From Entoloma clypeatum (Eukaryota > Basidiomycota > Agaricomycetes > Agaricales > Entolomataceae): DNA of 64,000 bases. The translations under genes were made by a program, and so were the position numbers. The stretch spans positions 496,001 through 560,000 of the forward strand of contig OY751489.1 in assembly GCA_963565915.1 (NCBI GenBank), in the 5' to 3' direction. The notes beneath the pieces were generated by a model, which saw only the letters and a program-made list of their open reading frames with translations, did no database searches and had not been told where the DNA came from. This document shows positions 52,597 to 62,307 of this stretch, one piece after another. How positions within the stretch are numbered: position 1 is the first letter of the stretch; each line of letters opens with the position of its first letter.

Positions 52597-55500
52597 TTGT
52601 CTTGTATGACTGCAGACAATAGAACCTATGTCATCCCTGCCAAGCGAGCCGCTGCGTCGACTAAGATTGTGAAGGGAGATAAATCTCCGAAAAGACAAGA
52701 AATCAGGCTGTTAGCTCAGCTCAAAACACGACGAGGACCAAAGGTTATCCGACCTGAGGTTGACAGCGGATGTGAACGCACATGCATTCATCCCAGAATA
52801 GTACGCGAACAGAACCTCCCCACACGAGGAATACCACCCATAGCAATTCTAAATGCGGATGGATCACCAAATTGACAACAGAAAGCGAGCCAACTTGCCG
52901 AAGTCAAGCTGGATTTGGGAGCACATCAGGAAACCATGGAAGCAATGGTACTAGACATTGGGAGAACAGACATGCTCTTGGGACATGACTGGTTGGTACA
53001 CCACAACCCCACAATCAATTGGACAACCGGCGCGGTAACATTTAACCGGTGCCCAACAACATGTCGGACCAAACACTTGGATTTTAGAATTAACCTTAAT
53101 GGTCACAAACACCGGGTTCGCATGGTCGAGGTGCGCGACAAAGATGCACCCAAAAAGTCGGATCAGAAATGGAAGCCTGGAGACCCTATTTTGGAAGCTG
53201 TCACTCCCACACCACCTCCCACAACCAAATGACCCTCATATGTTGAACGATTTGCTCATCTCTTTGAGAAAGAGAAGTTGGATAAGATCCCAAAGGAGAG
53301 GGAATGGGACCATGGTATCGAACTTACACCGGACGCACCAAAGGAACTAGGGGGAAATACATATCCTATGACGCAAAAGGAACAAGAAGAATTGGACGCA
53401 TTCATTGACGAGGGTCTAGCAACGGGAAAGATCCGCCCGTCCAAATCCCCTTATGCCTCCCCTTGCTTCTTCATCAACAAAAAGGATGGCTCCAAACGAT
53501 TGGTACAAGATTACCGCATGGTCAATAAATTCACGGTCAAAGACAAGTTCCCACTCCCATGAATATCCGATCTCTTGGACGTACTGAAAGATGCGGTCTA
53601 CTTCAATAAAATGGACATCATGTGGGGCTATAACAACGTCCGGATTAAGGAGGGCGATGAATGGAAAGCTGCCTTCCTCACCAGTTGAGGATTGTTTGAA
53701 CCATTGGTCATGTTTTTTGGTCTTTGCAACTCCCCGGGAACGTTCTCTCGAATGATGGCTAGTCTATTCCGGGACCAGATCCGCCGACGTATCTGCGTGA
53801 TCTACATGGATGACATCGTGGTTATCGGTAAAACCAAGGAAGAACTCGCGCGAAACACTGAAGAAATCCTACAGATCCTATCGGACAATGATTTGTTCCT
53901 AAAGGAGAAGAAGTGTTTATGGGAAGTAACGAAATGTCCTATATTGGGATATGTGGTTGGTGAGGGACGTGTTGAGATGGAAACTGAGAAGGTGGATACA
54001 ATTCGAAACTGGCGAGCACCCACATCAAAAAAGGAAGTTCAGAAGTTCCTTGGATTTGCTAACTTCTATCGACGATTTATTGAAGGGTACTCAAACATCG
54101 CAAAGCCTCTCACCGCTCACAGGCGGTATGGCATTTACTTGGGGACCAACAGAGCAGCAAGCCTTTGAAGGTCTCATACGGGCAATTACATCGGCACCGG
54201 TCTTGGCATTACCTAAACCAGAGGGACAGTTCAGGGTTGAAACCGATGCATCGGGCTATGCAATTGGAGCAGTACTCTCTCAGAAGCAAGACGACAAATG
54301 GCACCCCATCGCATTCTTGTCGCGGACCATGTCCGCGGCCGAACAGAATTACGAGATATACGACAAGGAACTTCTGGCAGTCGTGGAAGCATTGAAAGAT
54401 TGGAGACACTATCTGCTCGAAGCCAAGGAACGTTTTGAAATCTTGACCGATCACAAGAACCTGGAATACTTCCGTCGTGCTCAGGACCTGAATCAACGAC
54501 AGCGACGCTGGAAAATGAAGTTACAGGACTATGACTTCGAATTACGGCATGTGCCCGGCAAGACCAATGTGAAAGCGGACATCCTGTCACGCTTACCCTG
54601 GTATGAAGCGGAACTCGAACCACAGGACAGTGACCAAATGCTCAAGGAGGGACTATTGTTGAAACAATTGGAATCAGAAGATGTGGTACAAACGGAGATG
54701 TTCACGGAGGAACAATTCTTTGAAGGGGGTGAAACATCTGATTCCATCAAAATTGGAAACGTCACGACCATCGAAAATCCGTGGATTGCACGCATCAAGG
54801 GTTCAAACCGCATGGAGACAGAAGTAGCCCAGGGTCTAAAGAAGAATCCTCATTGGTATCAACAGGAAAACGGCATCACATATGCAGGCGAACGAGTCTA
54901 TGTCCCGCCAGATCCACAATTGCGACAAGAATTGATGTTTGAATCACACGATGCACCAGTGGCTGGACATCCAGGACAGTACCGGACACATGAATTCCTC
55001 ACTCGCACCTACTGGTGGCCTACCATACTGCATGATGTGAAGAAGTACGTGAAGGGTTGCGACACTTGTCAACGCAACAAGATTAACCAACAAAAGCGAC
55101 ATGCTCCGCTACATCCCCATGCAGCACCAAGTCACCCATGGGAAGACATAGGAATCGATGTCGTGGGACCGATACCAGAATCTGATGGAAAAAACGCAAT
55201 TCTGGTCATCACGGATAGACATTCAAAGATGCTTCACCTCATTCCGACAACCGTGGAACTATCGGCTGAAGGATTAGCCAAGATCTATCGGGATCAGATA
55301 TGGAAGCTTCATGGGATCCCCAAGAAGATCATCAGCGATAGGGGACCACAGTTCGCTGCGAAGTTCATGGAGATACTCTGCTGCATGTTAGGGATCAAGA
55401 GGAACCTGTCCACCGCATACCACCCACAGACTGATGGACAGGCCGAGCGATCGCATCAGGAAACAGAAGCATTCTTACGAAACTTTGTCAACCATCTACA

Positions 55501-56203
55501 GGATGATTGGGCAGAATGGATCGCAATCGCAGAGTTCCAGTACAATGACAAAGAACACCAGGCAACGAAGCACACCCCATTCTACCTCAACTACGGTTTA
55601 CATCCGTGGAAGGGAGAACTCGTGTTAGAAGATACCAATCCGGCTGCCAACGACTTCTTGAAAAAACTCAAACAGGCACGAGAAGAAGCCAATGCTGCGC
55701 TGAAACAAGCACAGGATCAGATGAAGAAGACAGTTGACACACGGCGAAGTCCGTCTCGGGACTACCACATCGGAGACAAGGTGTGGCTGGAAGGAACTAA
55801 CATCAGGACCGATCGACCCTCAAAGAAACTTGATGCACTCCGACATGGACCATTCAAAGTCCTAGAGAAGAAAGGAGCTAGCGCGTACCTTCTTGATCTT
55901 CCAAAGACTTGGAAGATGATTCACCCTGTGTTCAACGAGACCCTGTTGTCACCATATGAAACTCCGAAGTACGCCATCCAGAAAAAGAAACCAGCCCCTG
56001 ATCCGATCATCATCGAAGGACGAGAAGAGTACCATGTGTCTACGATCCTGGACTCTCGAAAGTTCCGCAGAAAGATCCAGTACCTCGTCCAGTGGGAAGG
56101 ATATGGCCCAGAAGAGAACACATGGGAACCGCAAGCTAATGTTCAGAACGCTCAAGATTTGATCCGTGATTTCCATCGGCAGAACCCGTCATGTCCACGA
56201 TAA
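52597..56203 (+). pseudogene. pol: G1-C pol, four TGA stops and a frameshift
   Basis: The frame is interrupted by TGA at 52873-52875, 53230-53232, 53560-53562 and 53686-53688; copy A has Arg at all four. A frame change near 54112-54116 (ACCGCTCACAGG) moves the rest into the frame ending at 56203. The order DSG protease, YMDD RT, RNase H, HHCC and D,D,E integrase, GPF and chromodomain ([17 protein letters not shown]) is unchanged. From 54117 on no further stop occurs. Confidence 0.92.
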
Positions 56204-56325
56204 AAGACACCCGTTGAAATCAGCAACAGCATCGACCTCATCAGTCAAAAACCCACCGAGTTCTCCGCTCCGTCTTCAATATAGCTACTCCATTCTTCCT
56301 CTATCTCTCCAACATCTTCCGCACC

Positions 56326-56688
56326 ATGTCCACCGCCACCACCACATCCACTGAAACCAACCCCGCCATCACTGCCCTCATGGGTGAAGCCCTCTCCATG
56401 AGAGACCAGATCCACGCGCTAGAAGCCTCGCTCGCCGACATCCTGCATTGACAGATGCACATCCGCCTCCATTCTTTATCCGACCTCCCCGTCGCACCAA
56501 CCCCTGAAGAGAAACAAATCCTCGGGAACTACACCCGTATGCTGGTCGTTGAAAACCGGCGCATCCGACTAGCCGTCCGGAGTCTCGAGCTCGCCGTCGC
56601 CATCAACGAAGAGCTAATAGACGATTGGAGCCTCAAGGAGAATGGCTCCTGGACAAACAATGACGATGCCGGAGGATGGGGACAATGA
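56326..56688 (+). pseudogene. G1-C ORF3 with one TGA
   Basis: The frame starts MSTATTTSTETNPAITALMG and ends GWGQ; it has one TGA at 56449-56451, where A and B have Arg in HRQMHIRL. Many residues differ from A and B, but hydrophobic positions, the EALSMRDQIHALE block, the LSDLP..AP turn, the VENRR block and the acidic/aromatic end are kept. That pattern suggests selection on the protein before this copy decayed. Confidence 0.7.
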
Positions 56689-56722
56689 CTCTGTGAGGAC
56701 ACAGAGCTTGAGGAGGGGAACA

Positions 56723-57110
56723 TGTTACGGACTTACCAGTTTGTATGTTACGCACTTTTCCCTTGCATTGTACCTTCATTATTTCTTTGACTCATCGGAC
56801 CGCTTATTCATTTACCTTTACTCTACCATTCTCCTTTAGTATACTTGGCTCCCGCGCTGACTCGCACTCCGCAGTAGGGATTACTCAGTCCGCAGTCGTC
56901 TGACTCACTTCGCACTGCCTTTCCGCAGTTACTGACTCATCCGCACTGCCTTCCGCAGCTACTAACTCACTCGCTACCACTCGTAGCCAGTACTATATAA
57001 ACCCCATGTACCATAGCTACATTCCTTAGATTTAGCAATCACTTTGCTCTTCGCCTTTCCACTTCCTGCATACTCTGCCCGAACCTTGGAACGGTTTGTT
57101 AAGCATAACA
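56723..57110 (+). repeat. G1-C 3' LTR
   Basis: This complete 388-bp LTR runs TGTTACGGACTTACC to GCATAACA and is preceded by GAGGAGGGGAACA. It contains the same TGACTCA/CCGCAG run and TATATAAA box. It differs from the 5' LTR at several bases, so the insertion is not very recent. Confidence 0.93.
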
Positions 57111-58147
57111 GGAAGCGGGGACACTTCATCCCGATGCACTCCGACATCTCCGCACTTGGGACTGCACGCTCCTATGTTCAAAATGTCTGGAAACTCCACG
57201 GACTACCAGAGGCCATTGTCTCCGACCGAGGACCACAGTTTGTTGCCAAGTTCACGCGCGAACTATACAGGCTGCTTAACATTAAGGTTGCTGCCTCAAC
57301 AGCCTACCATCCGCAGTCAGACGGACAGACGGAGCGGGTCAATCAAGGATTGGAACAATACCTTTGCCTATTCGTCAATGAACGTCAAGACAATTGGGAC
57401 GAATGGCTTCCGATAGCGGAATTTGCATACAACAACCATGTTCACGCATCGACACATCAAACTCCATTCTACATTGACACTGGCCGCCATCCGCGCATGG
57501 GATTCGAACCTCGCGAGAGGCGGACAGAGATCGAGGCGGTAGCGGATTTCAGCCAGCGGATGAAGTCCGCTCTAGAGGAGGCTCGCGCAGCACTGACAAA
57601 GGCAAAAGATGACATGGCGCGATACTACAACCAGCATCGGAGCACCACTCCGACATTCCGCCCGGGGGACAAGGTCTTTTTAGACTCATCAGACCTCAAA
57701 ACCACCCGACCCACAAAAAAGCTTGCACATCGATACGTAGGCCCTTTCCCAGTGGTCCGACCTGTTGGAACACATGCCTATGAACTTCGCCTTCCCCCTT
57801 CCATGTCCCGCATTCACCCAGTATTCCATGTCGTCAAACTTTCACTAGTTCCCGACGACCCTTTCCGACGCCAAGTCCGCTCTCCTCCGCCTCCGACGGT
57901 AGTCGGAGAAGAATTAGAGTACGATGTTGAAAACCTCTTGGACAGCCGACTGCATCGAGGCAAGCTTCAATTCTTGGTCAAATGGAAGGGATATGGCTAC
58001 GAAGAGAATTCCTGGGAGACAGAAGACAATGTCCACGCTCCGCGCCTAGTCCGCGACTTCTACCGACATCATCCGGGAGCTCCGCGGCGGATCGCCGCCG
58101 CGATATTCGACTCGTTTCGCCTGACACGTCGAGATGCCGTGCCTTGA
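57111..58147 (+). pseudogene. pol: G3 pol, integrase core and chromodomain part
   Basis: It resumes with GK-RGHFIPMHSDISALG. The integrase second Asp and Glu sites are IVSDRGPQFVAKF and AYHPQSDGQTERVNQ. GPF is YVGPFPVVRPVGTHAYELRL. The chromodomain is EYDVENLLDSRLHRG and FLVKWKGYGYEENSWETEDN. The C-terminus extends with a basic tail and stops at 58145-58147, followed by GGGGGGGTGA just before the LTR. This part has no internal stop. Confidence 0.92.
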
Positions 58148-58158
58148 AGGGGGGGTGA

Positions 58159-58591
58159 TGTAAGGGCAACCACTTTCACTTTTCACTTTTCCTTTACTTT
58201 CTTCCTTTCCTTTCTATTCCACCATCTCCGACGTCCTCTGATCGTATCCGCTGTCTCCGACATCTTATCTGCCTCTCCGCATCCGACGACTCCGCCCCCA
58301 TCCGCTACTCCGCACGTCGGATCACAGGTACTATCATTCATCTTGTTTCCATTCATCCTTCATCGCTACTCCCGATCATTGCTCATCATTCATGCGTCTC
58401 GTTTTATCTCTTATTTCATATCTCATTTTACTATTTATCTCGCTAGCTTGCAGGGGAATCCTTAGAACTTTCTCTTCAGATCTCCCTTGCAAGGTGTGTG
58501 TTGTATTACTTATCAGACTGCTCAATCTAAACTTCGGATCTCCCTTGCAAGTATCTGAGTTTGAGTCTTGGATCGTAAGGTCGCCCTTACA
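58159..58591 (+). repeat. G3 3' LTR
   Basis: This 433-bp LTR has an imperfectly extended inverted end, TGTAAGGGC/GCCCTTACA, preceded by a polypurine run AAGGGGGGGTGA. The U3 start is C/T-rich with TTTCC repeats and TCCGAC words. The primer word AGAACTTTCT is at 58464-58473. The hAT transposase C-terminal part resumes at 58592. Confidence 0.93.
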
Positions 58592-59868
58592 GCTTTGCAC
58601 TTACGTACAGAAAAGCAATTGAACACGTTACCTTGGACCTCAAGAACGACTTGCGCAAGTATGAGCTGATGGACGCAGAATGGGTGATCGCAGATGAGCT
58701 CAAGGACACATTGAAGGTGAGGTTTTATTTACCTTGGTTTGTTGTCTCACAGTCACGCAGTGGCTTTGTTGATTTCGAATTGCATGCATCCCCCGTTTGC
58801 TGATGACCACTCTCGTTACCTCAGATCCTCAAGGATGGTACTGAGTATTTCTCGTGTGGAACTCCAAATTTAGCAACTGTCATCCCCACTATGGACCACA
58901 TTGACACGACTTTCACCAACGCAATCAGGTCTGACAGCGATACTCACCCCGCCATTCACCATTCCCTTCGTCTCGCTAAGAAAACTCTTAATAAATACTA
59001 CTCTCTGACTGACGAGGCTGAAGTCTATCATATTGCAATGGGTAAGTGCTTCAAATTTACAAAAGATACTTGTGATTGATTTGCAATTTCAGTTCTACAC
59101 CCTCAACATAAACTCGAATACTTTCGGCGAGCAGGCTGGACATCGGAGTGGATTGATACGGTCAAGTCTCTTGTTAGAGATGAATTAGAACGCTCATACA
59201 AGCCTACATCGGATTCGGACAGCGAGGATGGAAATGAGGACGATGAGGTAGAGGCCGTGCAAGGAAAGGTGCGTTCTCAAACCATTAATCTTTTCTTTTG
59301 TCCTCTAACATTTAAATACAGGAATTGAAGAACATTTTCGACAATCTCCCCACCCTCACAAAACCTCCGAAGTCTAAGGTTCTGCTCGACAAGCTGCGGC
59401 TTTATCTCAGCACCCCACCCAAGGCCACTCATTTACCACTCCGCTGGTGGTATGAGAAGCGACAAATGTACCCTCGGCTCCACCGTATGGCCCTCAATTA
59501 CTTATCTATCCCTGGTATGTTCAATTCATCATGTTTTCTATTGTTTTTCTCATTGTTTGCTGTTTAGCCACCTCAACCGACGTCGAACGCCTCTTCAGCC
59601 ATGGCCGCTTGATTCTCTCCCACACCCGAAGCCGTCTCTCGATGGAATCCATGTGCGCGCTTCTATGCCTTGGTTCATGGAGCCTTGTTGGACTCAGATG
59701 TGGAGGCTGTTGCAGTCCTGGACGAGGTGGAGGCTAAAATGGAGCTGGAAAAACTTGGTGATATGCTTAGTAGGACATGTCGGGGCAAGATTTAATTATG
59801 CAGTAGGCTATTTGTCACGTATATACAATACTTACCGCACTCTCATCGTATTTACAGGGTTTAGTTAA
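58592..59868 (+). pseudogene. hAT transposase C-terminal part (of 35-60 kb hAT)
   Basis: Exons separated by short introns read AIEHVTLDLKNDLRKYELMD, then PNLATVIPTMDHIDTTFTN, HSLRLAKKTLNKYYSLTDEA, then LHPQHKLEYFRRAGW. PLRWWYEKRQMYPRLHRMAL and TSTDVERLFSHGRLILSHTR with SRLSMESMCALLCLGSWSL follow, the hAT dimerisation domain. Introns lie at about 58717-58825, 59042-59091 and 59271-59320. Compared with full hAT proteins the catalytic DDE portion between BED finger and this segment is absent from the window. Confidence 0.82.
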
Positions 59869-60029
59869 TCTCATGTACATTACACTATGAACCCAGAGGG
59901 TAACCCGTACCCGTGTCTAACCCGCCATACCCGTTGTTACTGACCCGCGGCTTGTAGGGTACATACCCTGCCGGGTTGGGGTGCGGGTTGCCGGCTGGGT
60001 ACCTGGGGGTTTACCCGTGCTATTGCCTA
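59869..60029. repeat. Right subterminal and TIR of composite hAT
   Basis: The segment has repeated ACCCGTACCCGT, CCCGCGG and GGGTTG words in both orientations and ends GGGTTTACCCGTGCTATTGCCTA read as separate words. The last 17 bases pair with 35018-35034. It is followed by TTTTTGAG. Confidence 0.8.
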
Positions 60030-60037
60030 TTTTTGAG

Positions 60038-60179
60038 AGTCATGTTGTCACATTTTCATTGTGTGTGTCGTATAAGCCAAATCCCCCCGTCCATACCTCT
60101 GCCAACCAGCCATCAATCATTAATGGCTGCCCATCAACGTCGTCCAGCACCTCCGAATGACGTCCCGATGCACTCCCAC
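60038..60179 (+). other. Short flank with possible 5' coding start
   Basis: After the hAT duplication a leader runs to ATG 60122, which opens MAAHQRRPAPPNDVPMHSH and is cut at 60180 by a G1-type LTR. The downstream continuation is not visible in the window, so the gene cannot be named. Confidence 0.3.
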
Positions 60180-60551
60180 TGTTACGGACTCTACGGTATG
60201 AGGACCATGTCATATCTTTTACCTATCATCCAAACGTGGCGCCCTCTTACGAACTTACTGTGTCTAATGTCTACTTTTGCAACCTTTGATTCCCAGTCTG
60301 ACTCACTACCTTACTTTGTCATCCCCTTTAGTATACTTCGCTCCCGCGCTGACTCGCTTTCCGCAGTCAGCTTACTCACTGTACATAGCCTCCCGCAGTC
60401 GCCTTACTCATGCGCACTGCCTTCCGCAGTACTGACTCATCCACTATTGCCTATAGTCAGTACCTATATAAACCTCTTGTACTATAGTAGATTCCTTAGA
60501 TTTAGCAATCACTTTGCTCTTCGCCTTTCCACTTCCTGCATACTCTGCCTG
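60180..60551 (+). repeat. G1-type LTR, cut by G2 copy 2
   Basis: The LTR starts TGTTACGGACTCTACGG and matches the subfamily of the solo LTR at 12934-13335. It runs through TATATAAA and GATTTAGCAATCAC to CCTGCATACTCTGCC, where the G2 LTR begins at 60552. About 30 bp of its 3' end are beyond the insert and outside the window. Confidence 0.88.
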
Positions 60552-61034
60552 TGTTACATTCCGATCCATTCCGACGATTTCCGACCAATCCCGACACCTC
60601 CGACATTTTGACTAATACTTATTATGCATACTTACTGTTATGAATCTCGTTACTACGTACATTACTTACATCCGATCATTTTACTTATGTTAAGAATCTC
60701 CGACAGCCACTCGTTATCCGACTCCGACGAAGCCACACGTCCTCCGACATAGTATTTAAACTTATGTAGAATCGTGTATTAGCTTCAGTTTGAATATCAA
60801 CTTAGATTCGACATCATACCTCCCGTCCTCTTTCCGACTCTTAACTTGAGTCCGACCTCCGACCTCCGATCCTCCGATCCTCCGATCCTCCGAAATAAGG
60901 ACACCAACGTATTAGCGAGGGCGCAACACACAAGTTGAAGCCAAGTCCTTGCCCCTACGTTGCACGCGCTCCGACCTTCCGACCTTCCGACGCGTCCGAC
61001 GTAGCTCCGACGTTTTGTCGATCAGTTCTTAACA
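60552..61034 (+). repeat. G2 copy 2 5' LTR
   Basis: It is 483 bp, from TGTTACATTCCGATCC to GTTCTTAACA. TATTTAAA is at 60753-60760 and the primer word CAGTTTGAATAT at 60786-60797, 33 nt after the box. About twenty CCGA words, including CTCCGATCCTCCGATCCTCC, crowd the second half. Confidence 0.92.
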
Positions 61035-61036
61035 GT

Positions 61037-61048
61037 ATATTCAAACTG
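61037..61048 (+). promoter_or_regulatory. G2 primer-binding site (self-priming)
   Basis: ATATTCAAACTG lies 2 nt after the LTR end and is the exact 12-nt reverse complement of CAGTTTGAATAT at 60786-60797. No tRNA-like TGG start is present here. Confidence 0.82.
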
Positions 61049-61080
61049 CCACTCGCTTATCCGTATTTCAAATTCCAGTT

Positions 61081-62307
61081 ATGGCAGCCCGCAACACACA
61101 GAACTCCCGCGCAGCAGCAGCCGCAGCGGAAGCTTCAAACCTGCAGGACACCAGGGCGACATTTCTACATACGTTCCAAGATATTCCCGCAGAAGAATCT
61201 GCACCCAAACCTGACCCCATATCTCCGACACCTCGTCTCCGAACACCTCAGACACAAGGACCTCCGATTCCTGAAGAATTCCGTCCTTTCAAATCGCCGA
61301 CCTCTCCTTTTGACGATAACAATCCTTTCCGTCGCGAGCAAACTCCAAACCTCGCCGAAGCAATTATGCTTATGACGCAGGAGCTCCGACGTAGAGAGAC
61401 TCCGAAAACTCCGAAAAAGAAATCGAAGGAACCCGACACTTTTGACGGTTCCGACTCTCGGAAACTCACCAGTTTCCTCGCACAATGCACACTATATTTC
61501 CGAAACAACCCTGCCTTTGACGATGATGATAACAAAGTCAGTTTCGCTCTGTCGTACCTCCGAGGAACCGCGCTCGAATGGTTTGAGCCCACCCTCTTGG
61601 GAGAGTCCGACGACGACTCTGTCTGGTTGGACGACTGGTCCGCCTTTGTGCACATCCTCCGATCCGAATTCGGACCTATCGATCCGACCGGAGAAGCAGA
61701 GGATAGCCTGGATCACCTTCGGATGCGCGACAATCAGAAGATCCTACGTTACAACGTGGACTTCAAACGTCTTTCCGCTCGCACGCAGTGGGATGATGGC
61801 GCGCTCCGATATCGGTACTATACCGGTTTAGCGGAATGCATCAAGGACGTTTTGGGGACTTTTCCCAAACCAAAGACTCTCGCCGAGTTGAAAGTAATGG
61901 CCCATAACATTGATGCTCGCTACTGGGAACGTCAACGCGAGAAATCGCGCTCCTCCGACAAATCTACTCCGAAATCCGACAAATCCGACAAATCCGACAA
62001 AAAACAGACCCCCGCTTCATCATCCTCCAACAACAACTCCTCATCGTCTAAACCCAACTCGCAACAACAACAAAAATCGTCATCCACCTCTCCGAAATCC
62101 GCCCTCTCCGACAAACTTGGCAAAGATGGGAAATTAACTCCCCAAGAACGCCAACGACGATTTGACAATAATTTATGCATGTTTTGCGGCAACGTTGGTC
62201 ATCGGGCTTCCGACTGCTCGAAGAAATCGTCTTCTAACGCCAAAGCAAAAGCCCGCGTGGCCCAAGCTGAGGACAAATCGGAGAAGACGACCGAGTCAAA
62301 AAAATAG
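61081..62307 (+). CDS. gag: G2 Gag, 408 aa, one CCHC knuckle
   Basis: The ATG at 61081 is the first after the primer site. The N-terminus is Ala-rich (SRAAAAAAEASNLQDTRATF). Pro-rich spacers with ISPTPRLRTPQTQGPPIPEE follow, then a capsid region (KLTSFLAQCTLYFRNNPAFD, LSYLRGTALEWFEPTLLGES, DWSAFVHILRSEFGPIDPTG). A Ser/Lys repeat (SDKSDKSDKKQTPASSSSNN) and the knuckle CMFCGNVGHRASDC come next, and the end is TESKK-TAG. The gag stop is directly preceded by the heptamer A-AAA-AAA in frame, the canonical -1 slip sequence. The same heptamer occurs in copy 1. Confidence 0.93.
   Translation: MAARNTQNSRAAAAAAEASNLQDTRATFLHTFQDIPAEESAPKPDPISPTPRLRTPQTQGPPIPEEFRPFKSPTSPFDDNNPFRREQTPNLAEAIMLMTQELRRRETPKTPKKKSKEPDTFDGSDSRKLTSFLAQCTLYFRNNPAFDDDDNKVSFALSYLRGTALEWFEPTLLGESDDDSVWLDDWSAFVHILRSEFGPIDPTGEAEDSLDHLRMRDNQKILRYNVDFKRLSARTQWDDGALRYRYYTGLAECIKDVLGTFPKPKTLAELKVMAHNIDARYWERQREKSRSSDKSTPKSDKSDKSDKKQTPASSSSNNNSSSSKPNSQQQQKSSSTSPKSALSDKLGKDGKLTPQERQRRFDNNLCMFCGNVGHRASDCSKKSSSNAKAKARVAQAEDKSEKTTESKK
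62299..62307 (+). promoter_or_regulatory. G2 gag-pol -1 frameshift site
   Basis: TCA-AAA-AAA-TAG in the gag frame gives the slippery heptamer A-AAA-AAA, ending one codon before the stop. Slipping back by one reads AAA-AAA-ATA-GTA and enters the open pol frame. The sequence is conserved in copy 1 at 38069-38078. A downstream pairing structure was not established by eye. Confidence 0.7.

Larger units (their letters stand above)
50585..57110 (+). mobile_element. G1 copy C, diverged and damaged, nested in G3
   Basis: This plus-strand G1 element is bounded by the 5-bp duplication GGAAG. It differs from A and B throughout at many silent and some coding positions and has a different U3, so it is a separate subfamily or older copy. 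The 5' LTR lacks its last 48 bp and the primer-binding site that follows. Gag, pol and ORF3 carry six TGA stops and one frameshift. It is inactive. Confidence 0.93.
46333..58591 (+). mobile_element. Ty3/gypsy family G3 element, interrupted by G1-C
   Basis: The right LTR is complete (58159-58591, 433 bp, TGTAAGGGC ... GCCCTTACA). The left LTR retains only its last 268 bp (46333-46600). The interior has gag, then pol, with pol split by G1-C at 50580 inside integrase and resuming at 57111. The left LTR deletion coincides with the junction to the preceding scrap, so no target duplication can be read. Gag has two TGA stops, and pol has a shift near 48480, so the element is dead. Confidence 0.9.
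35018..60029 (+). mobile_element. 25-kb composite hAT, TSD TTTTTGAG
   Basis: The left end TAGGCAATGGCATGGGT (35018) and right end ACCCGTGCTATTGCCTA (to 60029) are inverted repeats with two mismatches. Both are flanked by TTTTTGAG (35010-35017 and 60030-60037). Subterminal GGGT(T/A)A/ACCCGT words cluster at both ends. Between them are the N- and C-terminal parts of one hAT transposase separated by G2 copy 1, G1-B, a YADD/LTR scrap, and G3 with G1-C nested inside. The transposase middle is missing, so deletion or recombination accompanied the insertions. Confidence 0.88.
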
